This document shows positions 16,843 through 23,452 of a stretch of 44,588 nt of DNA, in pieces. The first letter of the stretch is position 1. Every line of letters begins with the position of its first letter. Source of the DNA: an uncultured Collinsella sp. (GTDB lineage Bacteria > Actinomycetota > Coriobacteriia > Coriobacteriales > Coriobacteriaceae); contig CATYSO010000020.1 in NCBI GenBank assembly GCA_958412345.1, forward strand, positions 1-44,588, in the 5' to 3' direction. The position numbers were made by a program, and so were the translations under genes. The notes beneath the pieces are model-generated. The model was given only the letters and a program-made list of their open reading frames with translations, searched no databases and was not told the origin of the DNA.

Positions 16843-16859
16843 CGTTCAACCGTTGAACG
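16843..16859. promoter_or_regulatory. Perfect palindrome before the MNT gene
   Basis: CGTTCAAC-C-GTTGAACG, an 8-bp perfect inverted repeat around one base, starts just after the stop of the small gene and ends 11 bases before the MNT start codon. Its compact dyad form is typical of an operator for a dimeric repressor; it lacks a T-run, so a terminator is unlikely. Confidence 0.45.
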
Positions 16860-16870
16860 GCAAATAACCC

Positions 16871-17170
16871 ATGATTTCGCCTACCGACATATCCACCTCC
16901 GCCTCTCGCGTGCTTGCTCAATACGACGTCAGCGAAGCATATTTATTTGGTTCGTTTGCCCGAGGCGAACAAACGCCCGATAGCGATATTGACTTGCGCC
17001 TAGTCTGCGGCAACACCATGACGTTCAGCACGCTTTACGAACTCTCCCATGAGCTCGAGAGGGAACTTGGGCGAAAGGTTGATATCGTCACCAACCCACC
17101 AGAGCACATGCGCCCGGCATTCCGCAAAAGCATCGAGCAAGATGAGGTGCGTGTCTATGAAGCTCTGTAA
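16871..17170 (+). CDS. MNT-type minimal nucleotidyltransferase
   Basis: 99 residues with the polymerase-beta nucleotidyltransferase signature: LFGSFARGEQTPDSDIDL at 26-42, with G27-S28 and the catalytic Asp pair D39 and D41, then REL..KVDIVTNPP carrying the usual third acidic residue (VDIV). MNT proteins usually act as antitoxins by adenylylating a HEPN toxin encoded next to them. Here no HEPN gene follows; the neighbours are a 92-residue protein upstream and a DUF3990-type cluster downstream. It is therefore an orphan or has an unconventional partner. ATG at 16871; no strong ribosome binding site. Confidence in the fold is high, in the role low. Confidence 0.8.
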   Translation: MISPTDISTSASRVLAQYDVSEAYLFGSFARGEQTPDSDIDLRLVCGNTMTFSTLYELSHELERELGRKVDIVTNPPEHMRPAFRKSIEQDEVRVYEAL

Positions 17171-17303
17171 GCAGGACGAGGCGTTAGTGTGCTCCGGCAT
17201 GATCAGCAAGTCTGAATTTTGTCGCATACTTCCGGACTCGGCGAGCCTTAGAAGCAAGTATTGAACTCAAACTCGGTTCCAGACACCCTCTTGCTATTTG
17301 AAT

Positions 17304-17356
17304 ACAGGTATCGCTCTAGCGATAGTATGTTATACTATCGCTAGAGCGATACCTGT
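17304..17356. promoter_or_regulatory. 25-bp perfect palindrome, probable double operator
   Basis: Positions 17304-17328 pair base for base with 17332-17356 around GTT. Each arm contains a smaller palindrome, TATCGCT-N2-AGCGATA (17309-17324 and 17336-17351), so there are two repressor-type sites in mirror arrangement. TATGTT/TATACT in the centre could be a -10 box. The repeat ends just before the ribosome binding site (TAGGAG) of the DUF3990 gene. The HTH protein encoded in the same operon is the obvious candidate to bind it (autoregulation, inferred). Confidence 0.75.
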
Positions 17357-17368
17357 TAGGAGACTCGC

Positions 17369-18037
17369 GTGGAACTGTGGCATGGTTCTCAGAAAATCAT
17401 TGAGACTCCCCAGCTTGGCCTGGGGAAAATCCATAACGACTATGGACAGGGATTCTATTGCACAGAGAGCCTCGACCTTGCAAGGGAATGGGCATGCTCG
17501 CGCGATGCCGATGGCTTTGCGAATCGCTATGAACTCGATATAGCCGATCTCAAAGTTCTCGACTTGCTAACGCCGCAATATTGCGTCCTGCATTGGATAG
17601 CGTTGCTCGTTGAGCATCGTTCTTTTCGCAAAGATACCGCCATTGCCGCGGGGGCGTGCGAATATCTCCATGATCACTTTCTACCTCAGACGAGCACTTG
17701 CGACGTAATAAGGGGGTGGCGTGCGGACGACTCGTACTTTAGCTATGCCAGAGCTTTTGTAAACAATACGATCACCGTCGATCAGCTTGGACGATCTATG
17801 AGGCTCGGTAACCTGGGGGAGCAGATTGTGCTCAAAAGCGAGCGTGCGTTTAAGAGCATTCGTTTTGCTGGATTTGAACGTGCGCAGCAAGCTCTGTATG
17901 GTCCATTGGCCAAGGAACGAGATGAAGCGGCAAGGGCGCAGTATCGGGAGCTCCTTGCCGAAAACCCGTTTGAGGGAATACGTATCGTCGATATCATTCG
18001 AGAGGGGATGACGGGCGATGACCCACGCCTACAGTGA
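17369..18037 (+). CDS. DUF3990-type toxin-like protein
   Basis: 222 residues, starting at a GTG with AGGAG seven bases upstream. The N-terminal part has the DUF3990 pattern: MELWHGSQKIIETPQLGLGK, then DYGQGFYCTESLDLAREWAC, which resembles the G-x-G-F-Y-x-T core of ADP-ribosyltransferase-like folds (H5, Y30, Y/F-CTES). Family members occur in toxin-antitoxin-like pairs with an HTH protein. It overlaps the HTH gene by 20 bases, implying coupled translation, and is preceded by the 25-bp palindrome. Transfer of ADP-ribose has not been shown for this protein; it is inferred from fold similarity. Cytoplasmic. Confidence 0.75.
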   Translation: MELWHGSQKIIETPQLGLGKIHNDYGQGFYCTESLDLAREWACSRDADGFANRYELDIADLKVLDLLTPQYCVLHWIALLVEHRSFRKDTAIAAGACEYLHDHFLPQTSTCDVIRGWRADDSYFSYARAFVNNTITVDQLGRSMRLGNLGEQIVLKSERAFKSIRFAGFERAQQALYGPLAKERDEAARAQYRELLAENPFEGIRIVDIIREGMTGDDPRLQ

Positions 18038-18707
18038 GATGTATCTCGAGGATGCAATGAGAACGCTGGGCGAGGCGGTCGATTTTGCTCTCTGTGACCA
18101 AGGGCTGACTCCAGCCGAGTTGACGGCGATCATGTCGAACGCTCTTGAGATGAAACAGTTTGAGCGCGGTATGCCTCGCGTCGTCTGCGGCATGGCGGGC
18201 GACGAGCTCGCGCGCGATATTATCGCCCATGCGGGACTGACCCCCGTCAGATGTAGGGAGACCTATCCGTTCGACCGTTCGCCTCAGTATTGGGCGGGGT
18301 GGGTTATGGCCTATACGCAATGGATGAGCAGCTTGGGCTTTAATAAGCTACTCGAAGTCGCTCCGCTCGATTGGATCATCGGCTCGTACCATCCGCTCCA
18401 CGAGGCCTCCGAAGATAAATTCGCCGAGATTGTCATCGAAAAATGGAACAACGCCCAGGCAGACAAAAAGGGCCTCAAGGCGGCACGAAAGGCTGCCGGA
18501 CTAACGCAAAAACAGCTCGCCGCCCAATCGGGGGTTAAGCTTCGCGCCATACAACTCTACGAGCAGAACCAGCTCGACCTACGCCGCGCCTCGGTTTCCT
18601 CGGCATTGGCGCTTGCAGACACCCTAAACTGCACCATCGAAGACCTCGTCTGGCAACCGATTGCTCTGGAGTACGACTCGCAGGCTATTTCGTCTGTAAA
18701 GCTATAG
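18018..18707 (+). CDS. XRE-type HTH protein, probable antitoxin/repressor
   Basis: 229 residues. The N-terminal 145 residues are a helical domain of the type that accompanies DUF3990 proteins (repeated aromatic blocks SPQYWAGWVMAYTQWMSSLGF); the C-terminal 60 (152-211) are a clear XRE helix-turn-helix: LKAARKAAGLTQKQLAAQ then SGVKLRAIQLYEQ and LNCTIEDLV. The HTH at the C-terminus is the reverse of most antitoxins. It overlaps the toxin-like gene, and the TATCGCT dyads upstream of the operon are the likely binding sites. GC content is closer to the core genome than the AT-rich genes to the left. Confidence 0.75.
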   Translation: MTHAYSEMYLEDAMRTLGEAVDFALCDQGLTPAELTAIMSNALEMKQFERGMPRVVCGMAGDELARDIIAHAGLTPVRCRETYPFDRSPQYWAGWVMAYTQWMSSLGFNKLLEVAPLDWIIGSYHPLHEASEDKFAEIVIEKWNNAQADKKGLKAARKAAGLTQKQLAAQSGVKLRAIQLYEQNQLDLRRASVSSALALADTLNCTIEDLVWQPIALEYDSQAISSVKL

Positions 18708-18718
18708 AGGAGTCAGAC

Positions 18719-18904
18719 ATGCCTTGGAGCCACGTTCAACAAGATGACGGCGCTGATTGCGTTGCTCAAGAAGATCATTCAACTGCGCACGTGGCAAATT
18801 CAGCATCACCGATTTTGCTCGGCGGCACCACGTCAATCGACGAAGCTATTCGTCTGACCATTTCGAACATGCCCAACGCGCTCAGGCTCTTGGAGAACTC
18901 ATGA
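18719..18904 (+). CDS. Small protein before the Doc-like gene, possibly decayed
   Basis: 61 codons with start MPWSHVQQDDG, related to the start of the 92-residue gene at 16564 (MLWSYVQLDDG), but with a different, shorter middle; the C-terminal helix (SIDEAIRLTISNMPNALRLL) looks intact. It overlaps the Doc-like start (ATGA-type junction). It could be an antitoxin for the Doc-like protein, or a paralogue with an internal deletion. A GAGGAG stretch (18708-18713) supports translation. Confidence 0.5.
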   Translation: MPWSHVQQDDGADCVAQEDHSTAHVANSASPILLGGTTSIDEAIRLTISNMPNALRLLENS

Positions 18905-19415
18905 TGGCGGACACGAAGCGGGGAGCGCATCCGTTCGCGCCGCTCGTGCTCGATGATGCCGGTTCGCTCGAAGATATGGCCGCGGCCGTGATGCGCCTGC
19001 ACAGCACGCTGATGACGGTCGGGCGCTGCTATACAACCGACGCCACAGGCGACCGGGCCGCGCTTGAGCTTGGACGCGTCGAGTCCGTGCTTGCGGGTGC
19101 ATTCTGTACGATATTCGGTCAATCGCCGGCCGATCGCTTCACAGACATCTTTGACCAGGTCACCTACGTGGCCGAGCACATGGTCAAGGACCACATCTTT
19201 GAAGACGGTAACAAACGAACCAGCCTTGTCTTTGCGTTGTCCTCTTAAGGTTCGCAGGCACTCCGGTCGTGCTGTCTGACAGCCCCGAACCAAAGGACAA
19301 CCAGTACTACGCCTGGATCCAGGACCTCGTTTCCAGTCGCCGCACGAACAGCGAGCTAGCCGAAGAGCTGCGCTGCGGATTCGTTGCGGGCACGGGCGAT
19401 CTGTCGCTCGTATAG
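18901..19415 (+). pseudogene. Doc/Fic-type death-on-curing protein, frameshifted
   Basis: The first frame (ATGATG at 18901) gives 115 residues including the Fic motif HIFEDGNKRT at 98-107, with catalytic His98 and the Gly-Asn-Lys-Arg that bind phosphate, then stops at 19248 just after SLVFALSS. The next frame continues with LLRFAGTPVVLSDSPEP and YYAWIQDLVSS to a stop at 19415, exactly the expected C-terminal helices. Loss of one base near 19239 explains it. Doc-type enzymes phosphorylate EF-Tu and Fic enzymes AMPylate targets. The truncated product keeps the motif but lacks the end of the fold, so it is probably inactive. A sequencing error is possible. Confidence 0.8.
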
Positions 19416-19460
19416 AATCTAAGCATCCGCACGCCGGTTAATAAATTGATTGGACGCCAC

Positions 19461-20249
19461 ATGGAACTCCCTAGCACCCTGTGCAGCAATGTCTACGACT
19501 TTGCGTTTTGCCCCGAGCCCTGCTACGACCGTCTGGTCGATCTCGCCGACCCCGAGGACTGGGGTCCCGGCAACCGCATCCTCAAAAACTACCTGTCGTT
19601 TTCGTTTAGCCGCGCGGTGTTCCTGACCGAGCGCGACGTGGACCAGACCGCCCCGTCCAACTTGCCGCTGGTGTTCGACGACGACCGCTGCCTATTCAAC
19701 ACCGGCCTGTACACGCGCCGCTACGAGACCATCTACGGCCTGTTTGAGCCCAACACCAAGCCCGACGCGCGCCAGCGCTGGTTTTTGAAGGGCTTCTTTA
19801 AGGAGAGCGACCCCATGCTGGTCTCGTTTGAGTACCTGCCGTGCCGTGTGCGCTTTGCCGAGGACCCCTCCGAGCTGGTCTTTGACTACCGCCTTCCCAT
19901 CCGCTCCAACATCGACCATATTCTGGGCGACGAGGAGAACCTGACGCGCATTCCTGCCAGCCTGATGGGGGAGGGCAACTCGCTGCTGCTGCGCCGCGCC
20001 TTTGAGGGAGCCGTCGTTGAGGCCGCCCGCCGCGCCGCAGCCAACTACACGCTCGCGGTGCCGCAGTTCTACGGCGGCCGGATCCAGCTGCTCTTGCCGC
20101 TGTGCCTGACCGGCGACAAGCCCGAACTGGCGCTGACCATCCAGCGCGAGGACGGTTTCTACGCCGCGCGCACCTGCCTCACGCTCGACATGGCTTACAA
20201 CAACGCTCGACTTATCTGCCGTCCCGAGACCTCGTGGATTAAACGATAA
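19461..20249 (+). CDS. DUF3825-type protein
   Basis: 262 residues from the ATG at 19461; an upstream TTG at 19446 is less likely. The pattern LKNYLSFSFSRAVFLTE, LVFDDDRCLFNTGLYT, YETIYGLFEPN, WFLKGFF and LPCRVRFAEDPSELVFD fits the DUF3825 domain, found alone or fused to OST-HTH/Lotus and nuclease domains and suspected to be linked to RNA. Function unproven. The C-terminus has VPQFYGGRIQLLLPLCL and AYNNARLICRPETSW. GC-rich like the core genome, so it is probably native and marks the right-hand end of the island. Monocistronic, followed by the tRNA-Val gene. Confidence 0.75.
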   Translation: MELPSTLCSNVYDFAFCPEPCYDRLVDLADPEDWGPGNRILKNYLSFSFSRAVFLTERDVDQTAPSNLPLVFDDDRCLFNTGLYTRRYETIYGLFEPNTKPDARQRWFLKGFFKESDPMLVSFEYLPCRVRFAEDPSELVFDYRLPIRSNIDHILGDEENLTRIPASLMGEGNSLLLRRAFEGAVVEAARRAAANYTLAVPQFYGGRIQLLLPLCLTGDKPELALTIQREDGFYAARTCLTLDMAYNNARLICRPETSWIKR

Positions 20250-20337
20250 AGGGTGGTTAAGCTGCGGTTTTGTTGGTTGACTAGGTTGAAACAGTGCGGT
20301 TTGCTCTCACGAATTTACAATCGAGGGCAAAAAGTTC

Positions 20338-20367
20338 TTGGTAAACCACGCGCGGCTATGATAGTAT
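20338..20367 (+). promoter_or_regulatory. Candidate promoter of tRNA-Val
   Basis: TTGGTA (20338-20343), 18-base spacer and TAGTAT (20362-20367), about 20 bases before the tRNA. The boxes deviate from consensus, so this is a reasonable but unverified call. Confidence 0.45.
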
Positions 20368-20387
20368 CTCTTTTGCCGAAAGGCGAC

Positions 20388-20462
20388 GGGCGATTGGCTC
20401 AGGGGTAGAGCATATCCTTCACACGGATGGGGTCACAAGTTCGAATCTTGTATCGCCCACCA
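20388..20462 (+). tRNA. tRNA-Val (CAC)
   Basis: A complete cloverleaf: acceptor GGGCGAT pairs with ATCGCCC, the anticodon stem TATCC/GGATG encloses the loop TTCACAC with anticodon CAC, and the T arm carries GTTCGAATC. The 3' CCA is encoded. It is followed by a terminator at 20473. Confidence 0.93.
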
Positions 20463-20472
20463 TCTAAAGAGC

Positions 20473-20505
20473 AGGTCAGAGGTGTTAAGCCTCTGGCCTT
20501 TTTCT
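20473..20505 (+). terminator. Terminator of tRNA-Val
   Basis: AGGTCAGAGG (20473-20482) pairs with CCTCTGGCCT (20490-20499) with one G-T pair, followed by TTTTTC. Confidence 0.8.
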
Positions 20506-20507
20506 TT

Positions 20508-20543
20508 TTGACACCATGGTTGACACCAAAAGTGACACCAAAA
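20508..20543. repeat. Three 12-bp tandem repeats downstream of tRNA-Val
   Basis: TTGACACCATGG, TTGACACCAAAA and GTGACACCAAAA stand head to tail with exact 12-base spacing. They lie directly after the tRNA terminator. On the minus strand they would encode a four-residue repeat (GVTF, GVNH, GVKK), which may be the tail of a lost tRNA-associated integrase; this is speculative. Confidence 0.5.
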
Positions 20544-20856
20544 TCGAATCGATGTTGTATAAGGCGTCTTTTGTTATCGCGCCCTTTTTACTGACGCCAT
20601 TGCATGTTTTGTATATAACACATCCGTATTTTCATTGAACTCCCCATGTGATTCGAGCGCAAATGTGGAGACAGGGACCGCATGCCTAGAGCGCCTTCCA
20701 GCGGATTTCTATCACACGACGGTTTTTTGGCAGAACTCGTCAAGCTTTTGGTCAGCGTTTGGCCAGCTTCCAGTACTTACCCGTATGATGCCCCAGTAGA
20801 TAATCGGCGAGGTCCACAATCCGCACGGTCTATGGCCGATACCAGGGGAGACGCAA
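20544..20856. other. Intergenic stretch with no recognised gene
   Basis: About 310 AT-richer bases between the tandem repeats and the nuclease-like gene. A short open frame beginning at 20682 runs into the next gene in another frame and has no family match. A purine-rich site (GGGGAG) at the end belongs to the gene at 20857. Confidence 0.4.
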
Positions 20857-22014
20857 ATGGAAGAAATCGTCTGCGCAAACACCGCATTCCGCTACTGGCG
20901 CTGCCCGCCTCAGGTGCGCGACCTCTACCCGCGCCTGCCCAACTCCGAAGACGGCTGGCGGGCCCTATCCCAATCACCCTTCGTAACCGACATACTCAAG
21001 ACCCCGATTATTACCACAACGGTGCCCGGTGTCGTTAATTGCCATTCGGGATTACGGACAACAATCCACTGTGATGATGCTTCGGAGGTAGATAGCACGC
21101 TGGAAACCGCGATGAGCTTTAGGGTTACCAATCCACTTGCGACGCTATTTACCATGGCGCGCTATGTTTCTCCAATCGATCTTGTCCTTGCCATGTACGA
21201 ATTCTGCGGATGGTTCTCAGTCTTTAAGCCCACGGTAGCAGTAGAAGCGGAGCTAGACAAAGCCAATGAGGCTGCCGAGAATGCAACCACCGAATCCCTC
21301 TTTGACCTCGATGAAAGCCAAGACGAACCACAATGGAAACGCGTTTATGCGCGCATAAAAGTCAAAGAACAGGTAAACACGAAGGAGCCCAACGGACAAA
21401 AGAAAACGAAGGAGGTCACAAGGCTAAAGGGCACTTCGCTCTGGATGAGGAAGCCGTTCATCGAATTACACGAGCTTCATGAGTACGCCAGTAAGATGAA
21501 AAGACGAAAGTGGGGTACAAAGTTTTACAACGCCGCGCAGCTGGTGACAGGTATAGCAGCTTCTCCGCTTGAAGTTGCAGGAATTTTATTGTTGTCGCTT
21601 CCTCGCTCTCGCGGCGGTGCCGGCTTTCGAAGCGTTTACGTTAACGACCTTACGCCGCTTACCGCATCGGCGCAGAGCATTGCAGGGCAAAGAGTCTGCT
21701 ACGGGGATATTGTGATCGTAAATCCAACCATAATGAAAGCAGACATCGTGGAGATTCAGGGGGAGGTCATTCACGGATCAGGCGCCGTGCTGGACCACGA
21801 TCCCAAACGCATGACAGCGCTGCAAAGCATGGGTTATGACGTCTTTCTGGTTACGCACGACATGCTTAATGATGCTGAGCAGCTTGATGCGATCGTGCGA
21901 AGTCTTTGCTCGCGCTTGGGTTTGCGCTATAGGTGCAAAACTAAGGCGCAAAAGACAACGGAAATGGAGTTACGGGCCAACGTACTGTGCAATTGGCTGG
22001 AAATCGGTCGTTAG
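20857..22014 (+). CDS. Protein with VSR/DUF559-like endonuclease C-terminus
   Basis: 385 residues, ATG at 20857 preceded by GGGGAG. The C-terminal part has the pattern of DUF559/VSR-like (PD-(D/E)XK) domains: MKADIVEIQGEVIHGSGAVL, DHDPKRMTALQSMGYDVFLVTHDML and EQLDAIVRSLCSRLGL, that is D-x2-E-x-x-G-E-x-x-H, D...R..L...G...v and a closing helix. Proteins of this kind in actinobacteria often have an AbiEi-like or helical N-terminal half; here residues 1-260 contain blocks such as TNPLATLFTMARYVSPIDLVLAMYEF, typical of that group. Role uncertain (antitoxin-like regulator or nuclease). It is the first gene after tRNA-Val, a common position for acquired genes. Confidence 0.6.
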   Translation: MEEIVCANTAFRYWRCPPQVRDLYPRLPNSEDGWRALSQSPFVTDILKTPIITTTVPGVVNCHSGLRTTIHCDDASEVDSTLETAMSFRVTNPLATLFTMARYVSPIDLVLAMYEFCGWFSVFKPTVAVEAELDKANEAAENATTESLFDLDESQDEPQWKRVYARIKVKEQVNTKEPNGQKKTKEVTRLKGTSLWMRKPFIELHELHEYASKMKRRKWGTKFYNAAQLVTGIAASPLEVAGILLLSLPRSRGGAGFRSVYVNDLTPLTASAQSIAGQRVCYGDIVIVNPTIMKADIVEIQGEVIHGSGAVLDHDPKRMTALQSMGYDVFLVTHDMLNDAEQLDAIVRSLCSRLGLRYRCKTKAQKTTEMELRANVLCNWLEIGR

Positions 22015-22075
22015 ACGGGTGCCCTGCTCACTTCCGGGTGTCCTCGGTCGGCGGTCTGCGATGCCGCCGCCACGG

Positions 22076-22221
22076 AACCGGCCCATCTACTACGTTTAGT
22101 CCCGGCCCCTCGACCATACCCCGTATTTCGCGAAAACCGCAGGCCGTCTACCTGCGGTTTTATTTTTGCCCGAGACGCCATGGTCGGGGGATGCCGCCCA
22201 AACGTAGTAGATGGGCCGGTT
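22076..22221. repeat. Inverted repeat (22-bp arms) around a terminator, copy 1
   Basis: The arm 22076-22097 (AACCGGCCCATCTACTACGT and two more bases) is the exact reverse complement of 22200-22221. Between them lies a terminator hairpin. Outside the arms further similarity (GCCGCCACGG versus CGTGGCGG) lengthens the dyad. The same structure recurs in copy 2 at 22957-23102. It may be a REP/BIME-like element; no transposase-like gene is present. Confidence 0.7.
22133..22167 (+). terminator. Terminator inside repeat copy 1
   Basis: AAAACCGCAGG pairs with CCTGCGGTTTT around CCGTCTA, followed by ATTTTT. It would end the transcript of the nuclease-like gene at 20857. Confidence 0.85.
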
Positions 22222-22442
22222 TCGTGGCGGGGATCCCGGGGGCGACCGGAGTGGAGCCTGATAGGCGGGCGGCGGCAGCGCCGCCCGCCCGCGGGGCGCG
22301 CCCCGCGGGCTTACTCGGGCATCGAGGGGCCCAGACGCCCTGGACGCGCGCCCGCATCGGCCCCGCGGGCGCTGGTCTCCGCCGTCGCGACCCCGCGGGA
22401 CTCCGGCGCCCGCGCCCCCGGAAAGTTTTTCCAAAAATGTCC

Positions 22443-22471
22443 TTGCATCGCCGTCCGAGTTCCCGTATAGT
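22443..22471 (+). promoter_or_regulatory. Promoter of tRNA-Ala copy 1
   Basis: TTGCAT (22443-22448), exact 17-base spacer, TATAGT (22466-22471), 13 bases before the tRNA: a near-consensus sigma-70-type promoter. It is unchanged in copy 2. Confidence 0.85.
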
Positions 22472-22483
22472 ACTTCTTCGCAC

Positions 22484-22556
22484 GGGGGCGTAGCTCAGCT
22501 GGGAGAGCGCTTGACTGGCAGTCAAGAGGTCAGGGGTTCGATCCCCCTCGTCTCCA
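22484..22556 (+). tRNA. tRNA-Ala (GGC), copy 1
   Basis: Acceptor GGGGGCG pairs with CGTCTCC and contains G3-U70, the alanine identity pair. Anticodon stem CTTGA/TCAAG, loop CTGGCAG with anticodon GGC, T arm GGGGTTCGATCCCC. Discriminator A; the CCA end is not encoded (ACCCGA follows). Confidence 0.93.
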
Positions 22557-22571
22557 CCCGAGCATTGAATG

Positions 22572-22600
22572 AGGCTCCAACGCAAGTTGGGGCCTTTTTT
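22572..22600 (+). terminator. Terminator of tRNA-Ala copy 1
   Basis: AGGCTCCAAC pairs with GTTGGGGCCT around GCAA, followed by TTTTT. Identical in copy 2 at 23393-23421. Confidence 0.85.
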
Positions 22601-22631
22601 CATATAGGCAAACAAGATCAAAGGCGGCACC

Positions 22632-22664
22632 ATGATCCTCCCGGTCGACAAGATCGTGCGTTGA
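22632..22664 (+). pseudogene. Duplicated 5' end of the ABC-F gene
   Basis: Copy 1 of the repeat includes the ABC-F start codon and eight matching codons (MILPVDKI versus MILLVDKI), then runs into unrelated DNA and stops at 22664 (VR then TGA). It is a by-product of the duplication, not a gene. The true gene is at 23453. Confidence 0.85.
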
Positions 22665-22689
22665 ACGGGTGCCGCGCGCATGGTAGTAT
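22661..22689 (+). promoter_or_regulatory. Promoter of the CAT-anticodon tRNA
   Basis: TTGAAC (22661-22666), 17-base spacer, TAGTAT (22684-22689). It lies immediately after the end of repeat copy 1, 65 bases before the tRNA. Confidence 0.7.
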
Positions 22690-22754
22690 TTCACATCGTG
22701 GTTCAAAGCGTTGGAGGCTGTTCTGCCACCCCAACTGCAAGCGCCACTTTATAA

Positions 22755-22830
22755 GGGCTCTTGGCGCAACGGTTAGCGCAGGGGACTCATAATCCCTGGG
22801 TTCTGGGTTCGAATCCCGGAGGGCCCACCA
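22755..22830 (+). tRNA. tRNA-Met or tRNA-Ile2 (CAT anticodon)
   Basis: Acceptor GGGCTCT pairs with AGGGCCC (with G-U), anticodon stem GGGGA/TCCCT, loop CTCATAA with anticodon CAT, T arm GTTCGAATC, encoded CCA. No initiator features (a first mismatched pair or GGG/CCC anticodon stem) are seen, so it is elongator Met or, given the GGGGACTCATAATCCC stem-loop, an Ile2 tRNA whose C34 is modified to lysidine. Sequence alone does not settle it. Confidence 0.9.
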
Positions 22831-22840
22831 GGTTTTTCAA

Positions 22841-22871
22841 CAGGCCAGGCAATATGTCTGGCCTGTTTTTT
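22841..22871 (+). terminator. Terminator of the CAT-anticodon tRNA
   Basis: CAGGCCAG pairs with CTGGCCTG around GCAATATGT, followed by TTTTTT. Confidence 0.85.
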
Positions 22872-22956
22872 CATGGCATTAGTTTTCACTTGCAAATAGC
22901 CTGCTTGCTCACTTCCGGGTGTCCTCGGTCGGCGGTCTGCGATGCCGCCGCCACGG

Positions 22957-23102
22957 AACCGGCCCATCTACTACGTTTAGTCCCGGCCCCTCGACCATAC
23001 CCCGTATTTCGCGAAAACCGCAGGCCGTCTACCTGCGGTTTTATTTTTGCCCGAGACGCCATGGTCGGGGGATGCCGCCCAAACGTAGTAGATGGGCCGG
23101 TT
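22957..23102. repeat. Inverted repeat around a terminator, copy 2
   Basis: Same structure as in copy 1, shifted by 881 bases: 22-base arms at 22957-22978 and 23081-23102 flank the terminator at 23014. Confidence 0.7.
23014..23048 (+). terminator. Terminator inside repeat copy 2
   Basis: AAAACCGCAGG/CCTGCGGTTTT hairpin followed by ATTTTT, as in copy 1. Here no gene is left upstream for it to end except the CAT-anticodon tRNA, which already has its own terminator. Confidence 0.8.
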
Positions 23103-23263
23103 TCGTGGCGGGGATCCCGGGGGCGACCGGAGTGGAGCCTGATAGGCGGGCGGCGGCAGCGCCGCCCGCCCGCGGGACGCGCCCCGCGGGCGCTGGTCTC
23201 CGCCGTCGCGACCCCGCGGGACTCCGGCGCCCGCGCCCCCGGAAAGTTTTTCCAAAAATGTCC

Positions 23264-23292
23264 TTGCATCGCCGTCCGAGTTCCCGTATAGT
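23264..23292 (+). promoter_or_regulatory. Promoter of tRNA-Ala copy 2
   Basis: TTGCAT, 17-base spacer, TATAGT, identical to copy 1. Confidence 0.85.
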
Positions 23293-23304
23293 ACTTCTTC
23301 GCAC

Positions 23305-23377
23305 GGGGGCGTAGCTCAGCTGGGAGAGCGCTTGACTGGCAGTCAAGAGGTCAGGGGTTCGATCCCCCTCGTCTCCA
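23305..23377 (+). tRNA. tRNA-Ala (GGC), copy 2
   Basis: Identical to the tRNA-Ala at 22484, with G3-U70 and anticodon GGC; 3' CCA not encoded. The gene therefore exists twice within 0.8 kb. Confidence 0.93.
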
Positions 23378-23392
23378 CCCGAGCATTGAATG

Positions 23393-23421
23393 AGGCTCCA
23401 ACGCAAGTTGGGGCCTTTTTT
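23393..23421 (+). terminator. Terminator of tRNA-Ala copy 2
   Basis: AGGCTCCAAC/GTTGGGGCCT hairpin followed by TTTTTT, 32 bases before the ABC-F start codon. The ABC-F gene may be expressed by read-through. Confidence 0.85.
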
Positions 23422-23452
23422 CATATAGGCAAACAAGATCAAAGGCAGCACC

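Larger units (their letters stand above)
22025..22656 (+). repeat. Direct repeat copy 1 carrying tRNA-Ala and the start of the ABC-F gene
   Basis: 632 bases, nearly identical to 22906-23477 (copy 2). The unit holds a terminator flanked by a 22-bp inverted repeat, GC-rich hairpins, a promoter, tRNA-Ala(GGC), its terminator and the first codons of the ABC-F gene. Copy 1 has 60 extra bases (about 22311-22370) bounded by direct repeats of CCCCGCGGGC; copy 2 has lost them. The copies differ at few other positions, such as GGCGG/GGCAG before the ABC-F start and CCG/CTG in codon 4. Confidence 0.9.
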
